Shown piece by piece: positions 28,028-37,928 of a stretch of 64,000 nt of DNA. Each line of letters opens with the position of its first letter. Position 1 is the stretch's first letter. The notes under the pieces were generated by a model that saw only the letters and a list, made by a program, of their open reading frames with translations, was not told where the DNA came from and did no database searches. The position numbers were made by a program, and so were the translations under genes. Origin of the DNA: an uncultured Rhizobiaceae group bacterium (GTDB taxonomy: Bacteria > Pseudomonadota > Alphaproteobacteria > Rhizobiales > Rhizobiaceae); contig CANMVS010000017.1 in NCBI GenBank assembly GCA_947501445.1, positions 62,001-126,000 on the forward strand. Direction: 5' to 3'.

Positions 28028-29812
28028 CTATTCCAGATCCAGCCGCTCCGATTCCGTTTTCGGTTTGATCAGCGGTTCCGGTGTGACGGGTTTTGTATGT
28101 AGCATGTTTCCACCTGCATAAATGCCCTCAACTGCCTGTATACGCAACCTTTCCTCATCCCTTTTACGGGTCTCGTCAATAATTGTATCAACACGTTCCT
28201 GATCCAGTCCCAGTGCCTCGAGGGTTTTGCGACTGAATATGAAACTTGATTCCAGAGTTTCACGCAGTTCATATTCCACTTCGCGTTCACGCAACGACAG
28301 CGTATGGGCACGATCATAGGCCCGGGCGTATATTTTGGCGTTGGGAAATTCTGCCTGAATGAGATCGACGATCCTGTCTGTTGTGGCCATGTCATGGGTG
28401 CATATGGCAACAAGTTTGGCTGTTCGGATGCCTGCAGCTTCCAACACATCGCGGCGCGTGCCATCACCAAAATAGATATTAAATCCAAATTTGGTCGCAC
28501 TACGGATGCGATCGGCGGAGTGGTCGATGATGGTAACTTCAGACCCGCCTGCCAGCAATGTTTGAGAAACAACCTGTCCAAATCGGGAAAACCCGATCAT
28601 CAAAACATCTGATCCGGCACCATCAAAATTTTCTTCCATCTCTTCATTTTTCCCGGCATGGATGAATTTTCTCGCGATAGCCGAGGCAAGGGGTGTCAAA
28701 ACCATTGAGACTGTGACAATCGCGATAAGCAAGGAGGCAGCTGCGTCCGAGAAAATACCCGCTGCAGCCGCTGCAGTGAAAATTACGAACCCGAATTCAC
28801 CACTTTGAGGCAGCAGGCCACAAATTCTCACTGCTTCATTGTGCGGGGAACCGAACAACCGGCAAAGTCCGTAAATTATCAGGCTCTTTATGGTCATCAG
28901 AACCGGCACAGCCAGCGCAATGAGAAGGAGATTATCTGCAATGACGTGAAGATCGAGTGAAAGGCCGACTGCCATGAAGAACAGCGCCAAAAGGATGCCG
29001 CGGAAGGGTTCAATATCGGCTTCCAACTCGTGTCTATAGGACGAATCAGCCAGAAGAACGCCGGCAAGAAACGATCCCATGGCCATCGACAAACCGGCAA
29101 AATCCATCAGTACGGCTGCCCCAAGCACCACCAGCAGGGCCGCAGCAATCATCGCTTCGCGGGCACCGGTGCTTGCTATGAGCTGAAAAAGCGGATTCAG
29201 CAGATATTTTCCGGCAAGGACCAGCGCGGCAATAGCAGCTAACGCTACGGCAAAATCCCTGATCGGGCTGCCGTCGGTATCTGCTCCGTAGGGTGCCAGG
29301 AGTGGAACAAGTGCCAAAATTGGCACAATGGCCAGATCCTGAAACAACAATATGGTAAAGGCCCGTTGCCCGTAGGCCGTGCTTCGCTCACCGCGCTCTT
29401 CCAGTATTTGAAGGGCAAAGGCGGTGGATGACAAGGCAAGACCAAAGCCAATGATCGCGACACCCGAAATGGTCCGGTTGGACAAAATTGCAATTGTTGT
29501 CATTAAAACCAGGCCGGTGACGATCACCTGCGACAATCCAAGCCCGAATATTTCCCGCCGCAGTGACCACAGGCGTGACGGTTTCAGTTCCAGGCCGATG
29601 ACAAAAAGCAGCAAAACAACACCGAGTTCTGCAAAGTGCAGAATTTTTTCTCCACCTGTAATCAAACTGAAAATGGGTCCGATCAGCACCCCGGCTGCCA
29701 GATAACCCAGCACCGTGCCAAGCCCGATACGCTTGGCCAATGGGGCCGCAATCACCGCGCCGCCAAGCAATACCAGTGCGTGGCTATAGACCGACATATT
29801 CTCAAGTGCCAT
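28028..29812 (-). CDS. KefB/KefC-like monovalent cation:proton antiporter with RCK domain
   Basis: 594 aa. N-terminal CPA2 antiporter domain, about residues 1-380, with 12-13 membrane segments (LAAGVLIGP, FVIGLELKPSRLW, LALSSTAFALQILEERGE, LFQDLAIVPIL, LPQSGEFGFVIF). An RCK/TrkA-N domain follows at about 400-515 (VLMIGFSRFGQVVSQTLL...VTIIDHSADRI), with GFSRFG in the nucleotide loop, as in KefC. Such proteins export K+ in response to electrophiles or glutathione adducts, or act as Na+ or K+/H+ antiporters. No KefF/KefG ancillary subunit is adjacent. The ATG at 29812 has GGGAG nearby. Confidence 0.92.
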   Translation of the reverse strand: MALENMSVYSHALVLLGGAVIAAPLAKRIGLGTVLGYLAAGVLIGPIFSLITGGEKILHFAELGVVLLLFVIGLELKPSRLWSLRREIFGLGLSQVIVTGLVLMTTIAILSNRTISGVAIIGFGLALSSTAFALQILEERGERSTAYGQRAFTILLFQDLAIVPILALVPLLAPYGADTDGSPIRDFAVALAAIAALVLAGKYLLNPLFQLIASTGAREAMIAAALLVVLGAAVLMDFAGLSMAMGSFLAGVLLADSSYRHELEADIEPFRGILLALFFMAVGLSLDLHVIADNLLLIALAVPVLMTIKSLIIYGLCRLFGSPHNEAVRICGLLPQSGEFGFVIFTAAAAAGIFSDAAASLLIAIVTVSMVLTPLASAIARKFIHAGKNEEMEENFDGAGSDVLMIGFSRFGQVVSQTLLAGGSEVTIIDHSADRIRSATKFGFNIYFGDGTRRDVLEAAGIRTAKLVAICTHDMATTDRIVDLIQAEFPNAKIYARAYDRAHTLSLREREVEYELRETLESSFIFSRKTLEALGLDQERVDTIIDETRKRDEERLRIQAVEGIYAGGNMLHTKPVTPEPLIKPKTESERLDLE

Positions 29813-29917
29813 ATGCTGGCTCCCTAATAGACACTATGCGTCGTAAAAACATTGCTTTAATAGCCTTGTTGATCGAGTGGCGCCACAATAGATGAAGCCA
29901 AGCAGAAAGGCTTTTAA

Positions 29918-31264
29918 ATGTTTGAAGCGGATAAGACAGAAGAACTTGTCGATAAAGCGGCACAACTTGTTGATCAGGCAATCAGGGCAGGTGCAGATCG
30001 CTGTGATGCGGCAGTATCACGCGGGCAATCCACATCAGTCAGTGTTCGGTTTGGCAAGGTTGAGAATACGCAGGCTTCTGAAAGCGATGGATTCGCACTT
30101 CGGGTTTTCGTTGGCAAACGGGTTGCGAGTATCTCTGCCAATGCTGGCATGGACTCCAACGAATTGGCCGAACGTGCCGTTGCCATGGCACGTGTTTCAC
30201 CGGAAGATCCTTTTGCCACACTGGCCGACCCCGGTTCTCTGGCGACCCAATTCGATGATCTGGATCTGTTTGATCCAACCCAGGTTGACGCTGAAATGCT
30301 GACACAAAGCGCGCTCGCAATGGAAGAGGCAGCACTTGGTGTCAAAGGCATATCAAATTCGGGTGGTGCAGGTGCCTCGCGCGGCCTGGGTGGTATGGTC
30401 CTTGTTACATCTGACGGATTTTCCGGCTCCTATGTTGGTACGCGGTTTGGCCGCTCGGTCAGTGTCGTTGCTGGTGAGGGGACGGGTATGGAACGGGATT
30501 ATGAATTTGATTCAAGGTTGTTTTATGCAGATCTGGACAGTTCCGAATCCATCGGGCTCTCGGCTGGCCACAGAACGATCAAAAGACTCAATCCCCGTCA
30601 GGTTGATACCGGATCAGACGTGACAGTCATTCTTGACCCACGCGTTGCCAGGGGATTTGTTGGACATCTCGCAGGTGCCATCAACGGCGCGGCGATTGCC
30701 CGCAAAACCAGTTTCCTGCAGGAAAAAATGGGCCAGGCGATCATGAAACCCGGGATACTGGTGACAGATGATCCGCAAATAATCCGCGGATCGAGCTCAC
30801 GGCCCTTCGATGGAGAGGGAGTTCGCGGAACGCGGCTTAACATGGTTGAAGAAGGAATATTGCAGTCGTGGTTTTTATCGACCGGGACGGCACGTGAACT
30901 TGGTTTGAAAACCAATGGTCGCGGTGTTCGCGGCGGGTCAAATGTAAGTCCGTCATCGACAAATTTTGCGCTTGAGCCGGGAACGATAAGTGCAAAGGAC
31001 CTAATTGGTTCGGTCAAATCGGGTTTTTACGTTACTGAAGTGATTGGTCAGGGTGTGAATATGCTCACTGGAGAATATAGCCGCGGGGCATCTGGCTTCT
31101 GGATTGAAAATGGTGAGATATCCTATCCCGTTTCAGAGGTCACTATTGCCTCCAATCTTGCTGACATGTTCATGAACCTGACGCCCGCAAATGATATTGA
31201 TCGCAAATATGGAACCGCGTCACCGACATTGGCGATTGAAGGCGTAACACTTGCCGGAAAATAA
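29918..31264 (+). CDS. pmbA: TldE/PmbA family metalloprotease subunit
   Basis: 448 aa. TldD and TldE (PmbA) form a hetero-oligomeric protease that degrades unfolded peptides and matures some small peptides such as microcins. The sequence has the family N-terminus (VDQAIRAGADRCDAAVSRGQSTSVSVRFGKVEN), SDGFALRVFVGKRVA, and the C-terminal IEGVTLAGK. The HExxxH-type active site belongs to TldD and is not present here, which fits the TldE subunit. TldD is not in the window. The gene begins a run of rightward genes to lpxK, and its end overlaps the next gene by 14 bp. Confidence 0.93.
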   Translation: MFEADKTEELVDKAAQLVDQAIRAGADRCDAAVSRGQSTSVSVRFGKVENTQASESDGFALRVFVGKRVASISANAGMDSNELAERAVAMARVSPEDPFATLADPGSLATQFDDLDLFDPTQVDAEMLTQSALAMEEAALGVKGISNSGGAGASRGLGGMVLVTSDGFSGSYVGTRFGRSVSVVAGEGTGMERDYEFDSRLFYADLDSSESIGLSAGHRTIKRLNPRQVDTGSDVTVILDPRVARGFVGHLAGAINGAAIARKTSFLQEKMGQAIMKPGILVTDDPQIIRGSSSRPFDGEGVRGTRLNMVEEGILQSWFLSTGTARELGLKTNGRGVRGGSNVSPSSTNFALEPGTISAKDLIGSVKSGFYVTEVIGQGVNMLTGEYSRGASGFWIENGEISYPVSEVTIASNLADMFMNLTPANDIDRKYGTASPTLAIEGVTLAGK

Positions 31265-32042
31265 CTTACCCACTGATGATCTAAGGCTTATTCGCGAAAC
31301 GGCGATCAAAGCCGGTGACATTGCGATGGGTTACTTTCGATCCAATCCGCAGGTCTGGTACAAAAACGGTACTTCACCGGTCAGCGAAGCTGACATGGCG
31401 GTCAATACGTTTTTGCATGATAATTTGCGCGCCGAACGCCCGGACTACGGATGGTTGTCGGAAGAAACTGCTGATGATCAATCCCGGCTGAGTGGCAATG
31501 CCGTTTTTGTCGTGGACCCAATCGACGGCACACGGGCCTTTGTCAAAGGCGATGACAGATGGTGTGTCAGTGTTGCAGTTGTTCGCAATGGTTTAAGCAC
31601 TGCGGGTGTCCTCGTGTGTCCTGCCCGTGGCGAAGTGTTTGAAGCACATATTGGGGCAGATGCACTGAAAAACGGTGATCCGATCCACGTATGTGTGCAA
31701 GGTGAGGCGATTTCAATCGCAGCGGCTCAAAGTGTGCTCAATCGCTTGCCAAAGACCTTTATGCAAAACAAGCAGTCTGCACCACATGTGCCCTCATTGG
31801 CCTATCGTATAGCCATGGTTGCCGATGGTCGTCTGGATGCAACCCTGGTTCGACCCGATGCCCATGATTGGGATCTGGCAGCCGCGGACCTGATATTGCG
31901 CCGTGCAGGCGGTGCAATGGTAGATCCGTCCGGCGCGCAGCTGCGTTATGATCGGAAATCCGTAAAGCACGGCGTACTGATCGCCGCATCAAAGGCATTC
32001 CTGCCGGAACTGTGCAAAGTAATCTGCGGCATTGACCTTTAG
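31251..32042 (+). CDS. Inositol monophosphatase family protein (CysQ-like)
   Basis: 263 aa. The proposed start is a TTG at 31251 inside pmbA; an ATG at 31326 would remove part of the first helix (IRETAIKAGDIAMGYF), so the TTG is favoured. Metal-dependent phosphatase motifs: WLSEET, VDPIDGTRAFVKGDDRWCVS (the DPIDGT signature), and the C-terminal AHDWDLAAADLILRRAGG. The family includes inositol monophosphatase, fructose-1,6-bisphosphatase and the CysQ 3'-phosphoadenosine-5'-phosphatase; the FVKGD form is common in the CysQ-like group. Exact substrate uncertain. Confidence 0.88.
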   Translation: MPENNLPTDDLRLIRETAIKAGDIAMGYFRSNPQVWYKNGTSPVSEADMAVNTFLHDNLRAERPDYGWLSEETADDQSRLSGNAVFVVDPIDGTRAFVKGDDRWCVSVAVVRNGLSTAGVLVCPARGEVFEAHIGADALKNGDPIHVCVQGEAISIAAAQSVLNRLPKTFMQNKQSAPHVPSLAYRIAMVADGRLDATLVRPDAHDWDLAAADLILRRAGGAMVDPSGAQLRYDRKSVKHGVLIAASKAFLPELCKVICGIDL

Positions 32043-32094
32043 GTAAAATTGCAGCAAACCGCCCTTGAGAAAATCAAGGCCGACGGAGACACAA

Positions 32095-32328
32095 ATGGAC
32101 GATAACGAACAACAGCTTTTACATCTGGTATTCGGCGGTGAACTCGACTCGCTGACGGGCGTTCGGTTCAGAGATCTGGAAAACCTGGATGTGGTTGGCG
32201 TATATCCCAACTACCAAACGGCCTATACCGCCTGGAAGTCAAAAGCGCAGCAGACAGTCGATAATGCCCATATGCGTTATTTTATTGTTCATCTGCACAA
32301 GCTTCTTAATCCGGATGCCGATTCCTGA
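32095..32328 (+). CDS. DUF4170 domain protein
   Basis: 77 aa from ATG 32095, with GGAG eight bases upstream; the frame opens ten codons earlier without a site. Small, soluble, no signal peptide. Contains LLHLVFGGEL, VVGVYPNYQTAYTAWKSKAQQTVDNAHMRYFIVHLHKLL, which corresponds to the DUF4170 family of Alphaproteobacteria. These genes usually neighbour the DUF374 and Kdo-transferase genes as here, suggesting a link to lipid A or envelope assembly, but no function is established. Confidence 0.85.
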   Translation: MDDNEQQLLHLVFGGELDSLTGVRFRDLENLDVVGVYPNYQTAYTAWKSKAQQTVDNAHMRYFIVHLHKLLNPDADS

Positions 32329-32530
32329 TTGCACCGGCTGCGCACCTACATGGCGTTTTTCATGACCCGGTCGCAGGACAAAGACAAAAAAATCGGGTTG
32401 CGATCCACATCAGGGTGCTTTGTCGTCAATCTGCAGATCAGATAATTACAGGATGTCGCGGGATTATTTCGTGAATTCTTTGACGAAAATCCCGTGAGTT
32501 GATGTGCAGAAAAGGAGATTGTTGTTGAGA

Positions 32531-33244
32531 ATGGCAGTTCGAAAGTTGGGCAAGAAACTTCTGGCGTCCAGCCTGTTTCAAAAGCTCGCCGCTGCTCTTG
32601 TTTACAGCATTCTGGTCGTTGTTGATCGTACAAACCGATATGTGGATGAATCCGACGATCTTGTTGTCGCTGTTGATGGTAAAACACCTGTCATCATCGC
32701 CCTATGGCATGGGCAACAGTTGATGGCACCTTTTTTGTATCCGAAAAACAACGAAGTCGCGGCACTGGTTTCAAAAAGCGCAGACGCAGAAATCAATGCC
32801 CGTGTCCTGCAGTTGGCCGGTGTTCGGGTCATTCGCGGCTCAGGTGGTCGTGTAAGACAACAAACAGTCAGAAAAGGCGGCGTCCGCGCGCTCAAAGCCA
32901 TGGCTGATGCCCTCGCAAGTGGTTTCAATATAGTGATGATTGCAGATATATCAAAAGGCGAGCCGCGTCGGGCCGGAGAGGGGATCATCACGCTTGCTAA
33001 ACTGTCGGGTCGCCCGATTGTTCCTCTTGCTGTTGCAACCAGTCGTCACCACATAGTCGAAAAATCATGGGACAAAACCACGATTAACCTACCATTCGGG
33101 CGCGCGTGCCTTAAGCTTGGTGATCCTATCCATGTGCCGCGTCGTGTAACCGATACGGAGATGGACATTCTTCGACAAAAGGTAACGGATGAATTGAATA
33201 GTGCAACCGCGTTAGCGTATCAGGCAGTCAGGAATGGCGCATGA
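32531..33244 (+). CDS. DUF374 family acyltransferase-like protein
   Basis: 237 aa from ATG 32531. A TTG at 32525 has better spacing to the AAAGGAG at 32511-32517, so the true start may be two codons earlier. An N-terminal hydrophobic segment (LAAALVYSILVVV) is followed by IIALWHGQQLMAP, SKSADAEINARVLQLAGVRVIRGS and GFNIVMIADISKGEPRRAGEGIITLAKLSGRPIVPLAVA, typical of the DUF374/LPLAT-like family related to LpxL/LpxM acyltransferases. Acyl transfer to lipid A or phospholipid is a family-based inference. Its TGA overlaps the waaA ATG by 4 bp. Confidence 0.88.
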   Translation: MAVRKLGKKLLASSLFQKLAAALVYSILVVVDRTNRYVDESDDLVVAVDGKTPVIIALWHGQQLMAPFLYPKNNEVAALVSKSADAEINARVLQLAGVRVIRGSGGRVRQQTVRKGGVRALKAMADALASGFNIVMIADISKGEPRRAGEGIITLAKLSGRPIVPLAVATSRHHIVEKSWDKTTINLPFGRACLKLGDPIHVPRRVTDTEMDILRQKVTDELNSATALAYQAVRNGA

Positions 33245-34566
33245 GTTTGGGATGGGCCCGCGTGTCTTTGACGGCCTACCGTTGGCTGGGTGCGTCCATA
33301 TATCCGTTTCTTGGTTCCTATCTGGCAATACGCGCAACCAAGGGCAAGGAAGATCATGCCCGAAGGCGCGAACGCTATGGGTTTGCCAGTGCGGAACGAC
33401 CGGAGGGGCCAGTCATATGGGTGCATGCGGCCAGTGTTGGAGAAACAACGGCAGTTATCCCTCTGATTGAGGAACTCCACGGGCGCGGCATATCCATTAT
33501 ATTGACGACCGGAACAGTGACATCGGCCAAGGTTGCCAATGAGCGGTTGGGTAATCATGTTATCCATCAATATGTGCCGCTTGATCTCAAACCCGCCATA
33601 AGCCGTTTCCTGGACTACTGGAAACCGGACCTTGCGTTGATTGCTGAGTCTGAAATATGGCCAATGACCATTCTCGAACTCGGCGCACGGCAGATGCCGC
33701 AGGTTCTGGTCAATGGACGTCTGTCTGATCGTTCCTTCAAAAATTGGCGAAAACGCCATCATTTGGCAGAGGCACTGTTTGAGAACCTGTCACTCGTCGT
33801 GGCGCAGACCGAAGAGGATGCGGATCGTTTTCGCGCGCTTGGTGCAAGGCCGGTTGCGGTGTCGGGCAACCTGAAGGTCGACACACAGCCGCCGCCATTT
33901 GATGATGGCGAATTCCGGCGTTTGAAACACAGTTTTGGCAAGCGAGGTGTGTGGGCAGCCGTGTCAACGCACGCGGGCGAGGAAAGCATCGCTGCGGATG
34001 TTCATGAATCGCTCAGTGAAGGCCACAAAGCGCTGACAATTATCGTTCCCAGACACCCTGAACGTGCTGGCGAAATAGAAGAAATGCTGACCTCGCGCGG
34101 CCTGATGACGGCACGCCGTTCGCGCGGCGATATGGTTACCGCTCAAACACAGGTTTATCTGGGTGACACTATCGGTGAAATGGGGCTTTATCTGAAGCTG
34201 GCGGACATTGCCTTTGTCGGGCGTTCCCTCACATCCGAGGGTGGGCAAAATCCGTTGGAACCTGCAATGCTTGATTGTGTCATCTTATCCGGCCGTAACG
34301 TGCAGAATTTTCGTGAAAGCTACCGCAATCTGTTGAAGAATGGTGGCGCTCGTCTGGTTAACGATGGTGAAATGCTGGCCAAGTCTGTCGAATTCCTCCT
34401 CAGCAATCGCAGGGCCAGCGAGAAGATGCGCGCTGCGGCGCACAAGACAGTTGATGAGTTAAGTGGTGCTTTGCCCAGAACTGTTCGGGCGCTGGAGCCC
34501 TATATCAAGCCGCTGACAGTGAAAGCTGAACTCTACCAGGAGGGCGAGCGTAAACCGCGATGGTAA
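33241..34566 (+). CDS. waaA: 3-deoxy-D-manno-octulosonic acid transferase
   Basis: 441 aa. Transfers Kdo from CMP-Kdo to lipid IVA at the inner membrane. The N-terminal membrane anchor is followed by the acceptor-binding motif VIWVHAASVGETTAVIPLIEEL (with the catalytic Glu of GE), LTTGTVTSA, PDLALIAESEIWP, and the donor domain with IIVPRHPERAGEIEEML and FVGRSLTSEGGQNPLEPA. The length is normal. It overlaps the acyltransferase gene by 4 bp and lpxK by 7 bp, so the three are likely co-translated. Confidence 0.96.
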   Translation: MSLGWARVSLTAYRWLGASIYPFLGSYLAIRATKGKEDHARRRERYGFASAERPEGPVIWVHAASVGETTAVIPLIEELHGRGISIILTTGTVTSAKVANERLGNHVIHQYVPLDLKPAISRFLDYWKPDLALIAESEIWPMTILELGARQMPQVLVNGRLSDRSFKNWRKRHHLAEALFENLSLVVAQTEEDADRFRALGARPVAVSGNLKVDTQPPPFDDGEFRRLKHSFGKRGVWAAVSTHAGEESIAADVHESLSEGHKALTIIVPRHPERAGEIEEMLTSRGLMTARRSRGDMVTAQTQVYLGDTIGEMGLYLKLADIAFVGRSLTSEGGQNPLEPAMLDCVILSGRNVQNFRESYRNLLKNGGARLVNDGEMLAKSVEFLLSNRRASEKMRAAAHKTVDELSGALPRTVRALEPYIKPLTVKAELYQEGERKPRW

Positions 34567-35591
34567 GTGAGGCACCTCCCTTTTGGTGGTTGGCACCGGA
34601 CTGGCGCGCATGGTCGCTGTATCCTGCATCATGGGCCTACGGTTCGGTGGCACGTGGCAGAATGGAAAAGGCGCCACGGGTAAAAATTGATGCACCTGTC
34701 ATTTGTGTCGGGAACTTTACTGTTGGTGGAGCGGGCAAAACGCCAACGGCCATTGCTCTGGCAGGTGCTGCCAAAAAAGCCGGATACCAACCCGGATTTC
34801 TTTCCCGTGGATATCGTGGGAGCCTGCGCACGACGACATTGATTGATCGATCGGTTCACAACGCCCGGGATGTCGGGGATGAACCTTTATTGCTGGCGGA
34901 AAAGGCATTGACCGTCACAACACCCGACCGGGTTGACGGCGCCAAACGTTTGTTGAAGGCGGGAATCGATCTCATAATCATGGATGATGGATTTCAAAGC
35001 GCGGCACTCTATTTTGACTATGCGCTAATGGTTGTCGATGCCGGTCGCGGTATTGGCAACGGACATGTAATCCCCGGGGGGCCCATGCGCGCGCCATTGC
35101 TCGACCAGATGCGCAATACTTCCGCATTGCTGGTTGTTGGTGATGGCACAGCTGCAGATCAGGTTATCCGTGCAGCTGGCAGAGCTGCCAAACCCGTCTA
35201 TCCGGCAGGGCTGACTGTTCAAAAACCGCGCAGTTTCAGCGGCAAGCGTGTTTTGGCATTTGCGGCGATCGGGAATCCAGGCAAGTTTTTTGACAGTCTG
35301 CGTTCAACCGGTGCCCACGTCGTTGCAGAGCGTGGCTTTGGAGATCATCATGTGTTCAGTGATGATGAAATTAACGATCTGCTGGAAATAGCCTCCAGAA
35401 ACCAACTGGAAATCATCACCACAACCAAGGATATGGCGCGCCTGAAAGCAGGGCGCGGACGCGCGGGCGCGCTGGTTGAAAGAACGCGCGTTTTGGAGGT
35501 CAATCTGGAGTTTGAACAAAGTGACGTGGCGCAAAAAATTATCAAGGCGGCTGTTCAGTCACATAAAAAGCGGCGGCTGGAAGTGGCTTAG
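34560..35591 (+). CDS. lpxK: Tetraacyldisaccharide 4'-kinase LpxK
   Basis: 343 aa. Phosphorylates the 4' position of the lipid A disaccharide, giving lipid IVA, the WaaA substrate. An N-terminal amphipathic segment (APPFWWLAPDWRAWSLYPASWAYG) precedes the Walker A motif VGNFTVGGAGKTPTAIAL. Further family strings are GFLSRGYRG, DVGDEPLLLA, IIMDDGFQS and the FGDHHVFSDDEI region near the C-terminus. It overlaps waaA by 7 bp and ends 53 bp from the convergent DUF2093 gene. Confidence 0.96.
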   Translation: MVSEAPPFWWLAPDWRAWSLYPASWAYGSVARGRMEKAPRVKIDAPVICVGNFTVGGAGKTPTAIALAGAAKKAGYQPGFLSRGYRGSLRTTTLIDRSVHNARDVGDEPLLLAEKALTVTTPDRVDGAKRLLKAGIDLIIMDDGFQSAALYFDYALMVVDAGRGIGNGHVIPGGPMRAPLLDQMRNTSALLVVGDGTAADQVIRAAGRAAKPVYPAGLTVQKPRSFSGKRVLAFAAIGNPGKFFDSLRSTGAHVVAERGFGDHHVFSDDEINDLLEIASRNQLEIITTTKDMARLKAGRGRAGALVERTRVLEVNLEFEQSDVAQKIIKAAVQSHKKRRLEVA

Positions 35592-35623
35592 ACTATCCCG
35601 GTCATGATCGGAAGCGTCTACAC

Positions 35624-35644
35624 GGCAACCACCGGACGGTTGCC
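35624..35644. terminator. Hairpin between lpxK and DUF2093 gene
   Basis: GGCAACC (35624-35630), seven-base loop, GGTTGCC (35638-35644): a perfect 7-bp stem between convergent genes, touching the DUF2093 stop codon. There is no T-run, so termination is only a possibility. Confidence 0.35.
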
Positions 35645-35869
35645 CTACTGGTTTGGCAATACGCCGGCATTGCGATCGGCTGTCACCGACGCCTGAACAT
35701 CAACATAGGGTTCCTGCCGAGCCACGCTCCAATACTTCAGTTCATCCAGTGGAATGATATCGCCAGTCACTGCGCAGCGCACATGGGTGCCGGGTGACAC
35801 AACCTGAAAATCTGCATCAAGATAGCGAATTGTAGCTTCCCCTGATCCATGCCCCTCAAATCTGTTCAT
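35645..35869 (-). CDS. DUF2093 domain protein
   Basis: 74 aa. Soluble small protein with RYLDADFQVVSPGTHVRCAVTGDIIPLDELKYWSVARQEPYVD, the conserved core of DUF2093 proteins, which are nearly confined to Alphaproteobacteria. The single Cys and the CAVTGDIIPLDEL string suggest a small beta fold; function unknown. It follows mutL on the same strand after 36 bp and may share its transcript. Confidence 0.85.
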   Translation of the reverse strand: MNRFEGHGSGEATIRYLDADFQVVSPGTHVRCAVTGDIIPLDELKYWSVARQEPYVDVQASVTADRNAGVLPNQ

Positions 35870-35905
35870 CGTATTTTCCTGTTGCTGTATCGGGCTGATC
35901 GTGGG

Positions 35906-37780
35906 TCAACGTCGGCCAAACAGCCTTTCTATATCAGCCAGTTTCAATTCAATATAGGTCGGTCTGCCGTGATTACACTGGCCTGAACCTGGAGTCGTCT
36001 CCATTTTTCGCAAAAGGCCATTCATTTCCTCGGCAGTCAATCGGCGGCCTGATCGCACGGAGCCATGACATGCCATGGTGGCCGCAACATAGTCAATGCG
36101 CGCTCTGAGTTCACCGGCATCATCCCATTCAGAAATGTCATCGGCAAGCTGGCGAATAAGCCCTGCTGCGTCAATCTCACCCAGAATGGCCGGCGTTTCA
36201 CGCACCGCCATGGCGCCTGGCCCAAAGCGTTCTATGGCAAGCCCCAGAGTGGCAAGTTCGTCAGCCCGATCCATAAGCCTGTCGCAATCTTCTTCCGGCA
36301 GATCCACGATCTCGGGTATCAGCAATACCTGTGACGGAACAACATCAGCATGCAGCGCATTTTTCAAACTTTCGTAGACGAGCCGCTCGTGTGCGGCATG
36401 CTGATCAACAATAACCAGGCCACCTTGCGTCTGGGCAACGATATAGTTTTCATGCAATTGGGCCCGGGCCGCACCCAGAGGATGGTCTTCCAGAGCCGGT
36501 TCCTGTTGAACATCACCTGACGCCGGGGCATGATCATTGCGTGCCGAGGGGCCGGTAAAGGCATCAAAGCCCTGCTGATGGCCTTGTGAAAATCCGGCAG
36601 ACGCAGCGTCCTCGTGTGGACGAAATGGTGAGGCGGCGGTGTCATAATTCAGGTTACCGGGTGCTGCGTAGTGATTGCGGTTTCCGCCCGTATTGCCGGA
36701 AGTGTTGCCCTGCATCGCAAATCGTCCGGAATCCGGCCCGAAATGGGGTTTGAACGCAGCCATCATATCACGGGCACCAATGCTTGAAGCACGATCGCCC
36801 TGCTGCATCAGCGCTTCGCGAATTGCGCCAACAATCAGCCCGCGCAACAGGCCAGGATCGCGGAAGCGAACATCAGCTTTTGCCGGGTGCACATTCACAT
36901 CAACATGCGCCGGATCAAGCGTAATGGACAAAACCGCAATCGGGTAGCGTCCGCGCGGTATGGTGTCCGAATAGGCACCACGCAAGGCAGACAATATGAG
37001 TTTATCCTGAACGGGACGCCCGTTTACAAAAGCATACTGGTGCAGGGAATTGCCCCGATTGTATGTGGGCACACAGGCATAGCCGCTCAGTGCAACGTTT
37101 TCCCGGCTGGCATCAAGCGCAATGGCATTTTCGGAAAACTCCTTACCCAGAACCTGACCGATACGCGCCAGATGATCATCACCCGTGGCCGGATATTCAA
37201 GTGTGGTGCGGTCAGTGCCCGATAGCGCGATGCGCACCTGCGGGAATGCGATGGCGATACGCTTTACGATTTCCGTTATCGCGCCGGATTCCGCACGGTC
37301 ACTTTTCAGAAACTTCAGGCGCGCCGGTGTTGCAAAAAATATATCGCGCACTTCGACCACGGTACCGCGATTTGCAGGTGTCGGTTTGACCGCATCGGTG
37401 TGGCCGCCTGACACTTTGACTTCAAATCCGCTATCGGAATCTGCCGTGCGGCTTTGAATGCGCAATTTAGCAACAGAGCCGATGGATGGCAGTGCTTCGC
37501 CACGAAAGCCCAATGTTGCAATGCGATCAAGATCACCTTCGATTTTGGATGTGCAATGTCGCCGGATGGCGAGTGTAAGATCATCGGCATCCATCCCGAA
37601 ACCATCATCGGTCACCCGAATGAGTGCCTTGCCACCGCCAGCCGTCGCGATGTCAACACGCGTCGCACCCGCATCAATGGCGTTTTCAACCAGTTCCTTG
37701 ACCACGCTCGCGGGTCGTTCGATGACCTCACCGGCGGCGATCTGATTAATAAGTGTTTCTGTAAGTTGTCTGACTGCCAT
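35906..37780 (-). CDS. mutL: DNA mismatch repair protein MutL
   Basis: 624 aa from ATG 37780, which gives [38 protein letters not shown]; a ten-codon upstream extension is unnecessary. GHKL ATPase motifs: [17 protein letters not shown], and [16 protein letters not shown] long Gly/Asn/Ala-rich linker covers about 345-430. The C-terminal dimerisation domain carries [12 protein letters not shown], which fits the DQHA(X)2E(X)4E endonuclease motif, so this MutL is expected to nick DNA itself, as in organisms without MutH. A second metal-site region reads ACHGSVRSG, and the C-terminal CxHGRP motif is CNHGRP. It diverges from sitA. Confidence 0.96.
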   Translation of the reverse strand: MAVRQLTETLINQIAAGEVIERPASVVKELVENAIDAGATRVDIATAGGGKALIRVTDDGFGMDADDLTLAIRRHCTSKIEGDLDRIATLGFRGEALPSIGSVAKLRIQSRTADSDSGFEVKVSGGHTDAVKPTPANRGTVVEVRDIFFATPARLKFLKSDRAESGAITEIVKRIAIAFPQVRIALSGTDRTTLEYPATGDDHLARIGQVLGKEFSENAIALDASRENVALSGYACVPTYNRGNSLHQYAFVNGRPVQDKLILSALRGAYSDTIPRGRYPIAVLSITLDPAHVDVNVHPAKADVRFRDPGLLRGLIVGAIREALMQQGDRASSIGARDMMAAFKPHFGPDSGRFAMQGNTSGNTGGNRNHYAAPGNLNYDTAASPFRPHEDAASAGFSQGHQQGFDAFTGPSARNDHAPASGDVQQEPALEDHPLGAARAQLHENYIVAQTQGGLVIVDQHAAHERLVYESLKNALHADVVPSQVLLIPEIVDLPEEDCDRLMDRADELATLGLAIERFGPGAMAVRETPAILGEIDAAGLIRQLADDISEWDDAGELRARIDYVAATMACHGSVRSGRRLTAEEMNGLLRKMETTPGSGQCNHGRPTYIELKLADIERLFGRR

Positions 37781-37850
37781 GGCGCCATTATCGGAGATTC
37801 GGCAGGCCATTCATAGCTGGTCGGGATTATTTATCAGTTGCGTTCTTGCT

Positions 37851-37869
37851 ATTGCGAATGATTTGCAAT
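37851..37869. promoter_or_regulatory. Mur/Fur-type operator upstream of sitABCD
   Basis: ATTGCGAATGATTTGCAAT, a 19-bp inverted repeat with one mismatched pair, 59 bp before the sitA start. The half-site GCAAAT/ATTTGC pattern and 19-bp length match Fur-family sites, and in rhizobia the Fur homologue Mur represses sitABCD under manganese sufficiency. The site lies in the 148-bp region shared with the divergent mutL promoter. Confidence 0.7.
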
Positions 37870-37928
37870 AAAGATTGTGCGAGATCATTTTCAAGGCCGT
37901 TTTGCGCCCTGATAACCGGAGTTTGCTG

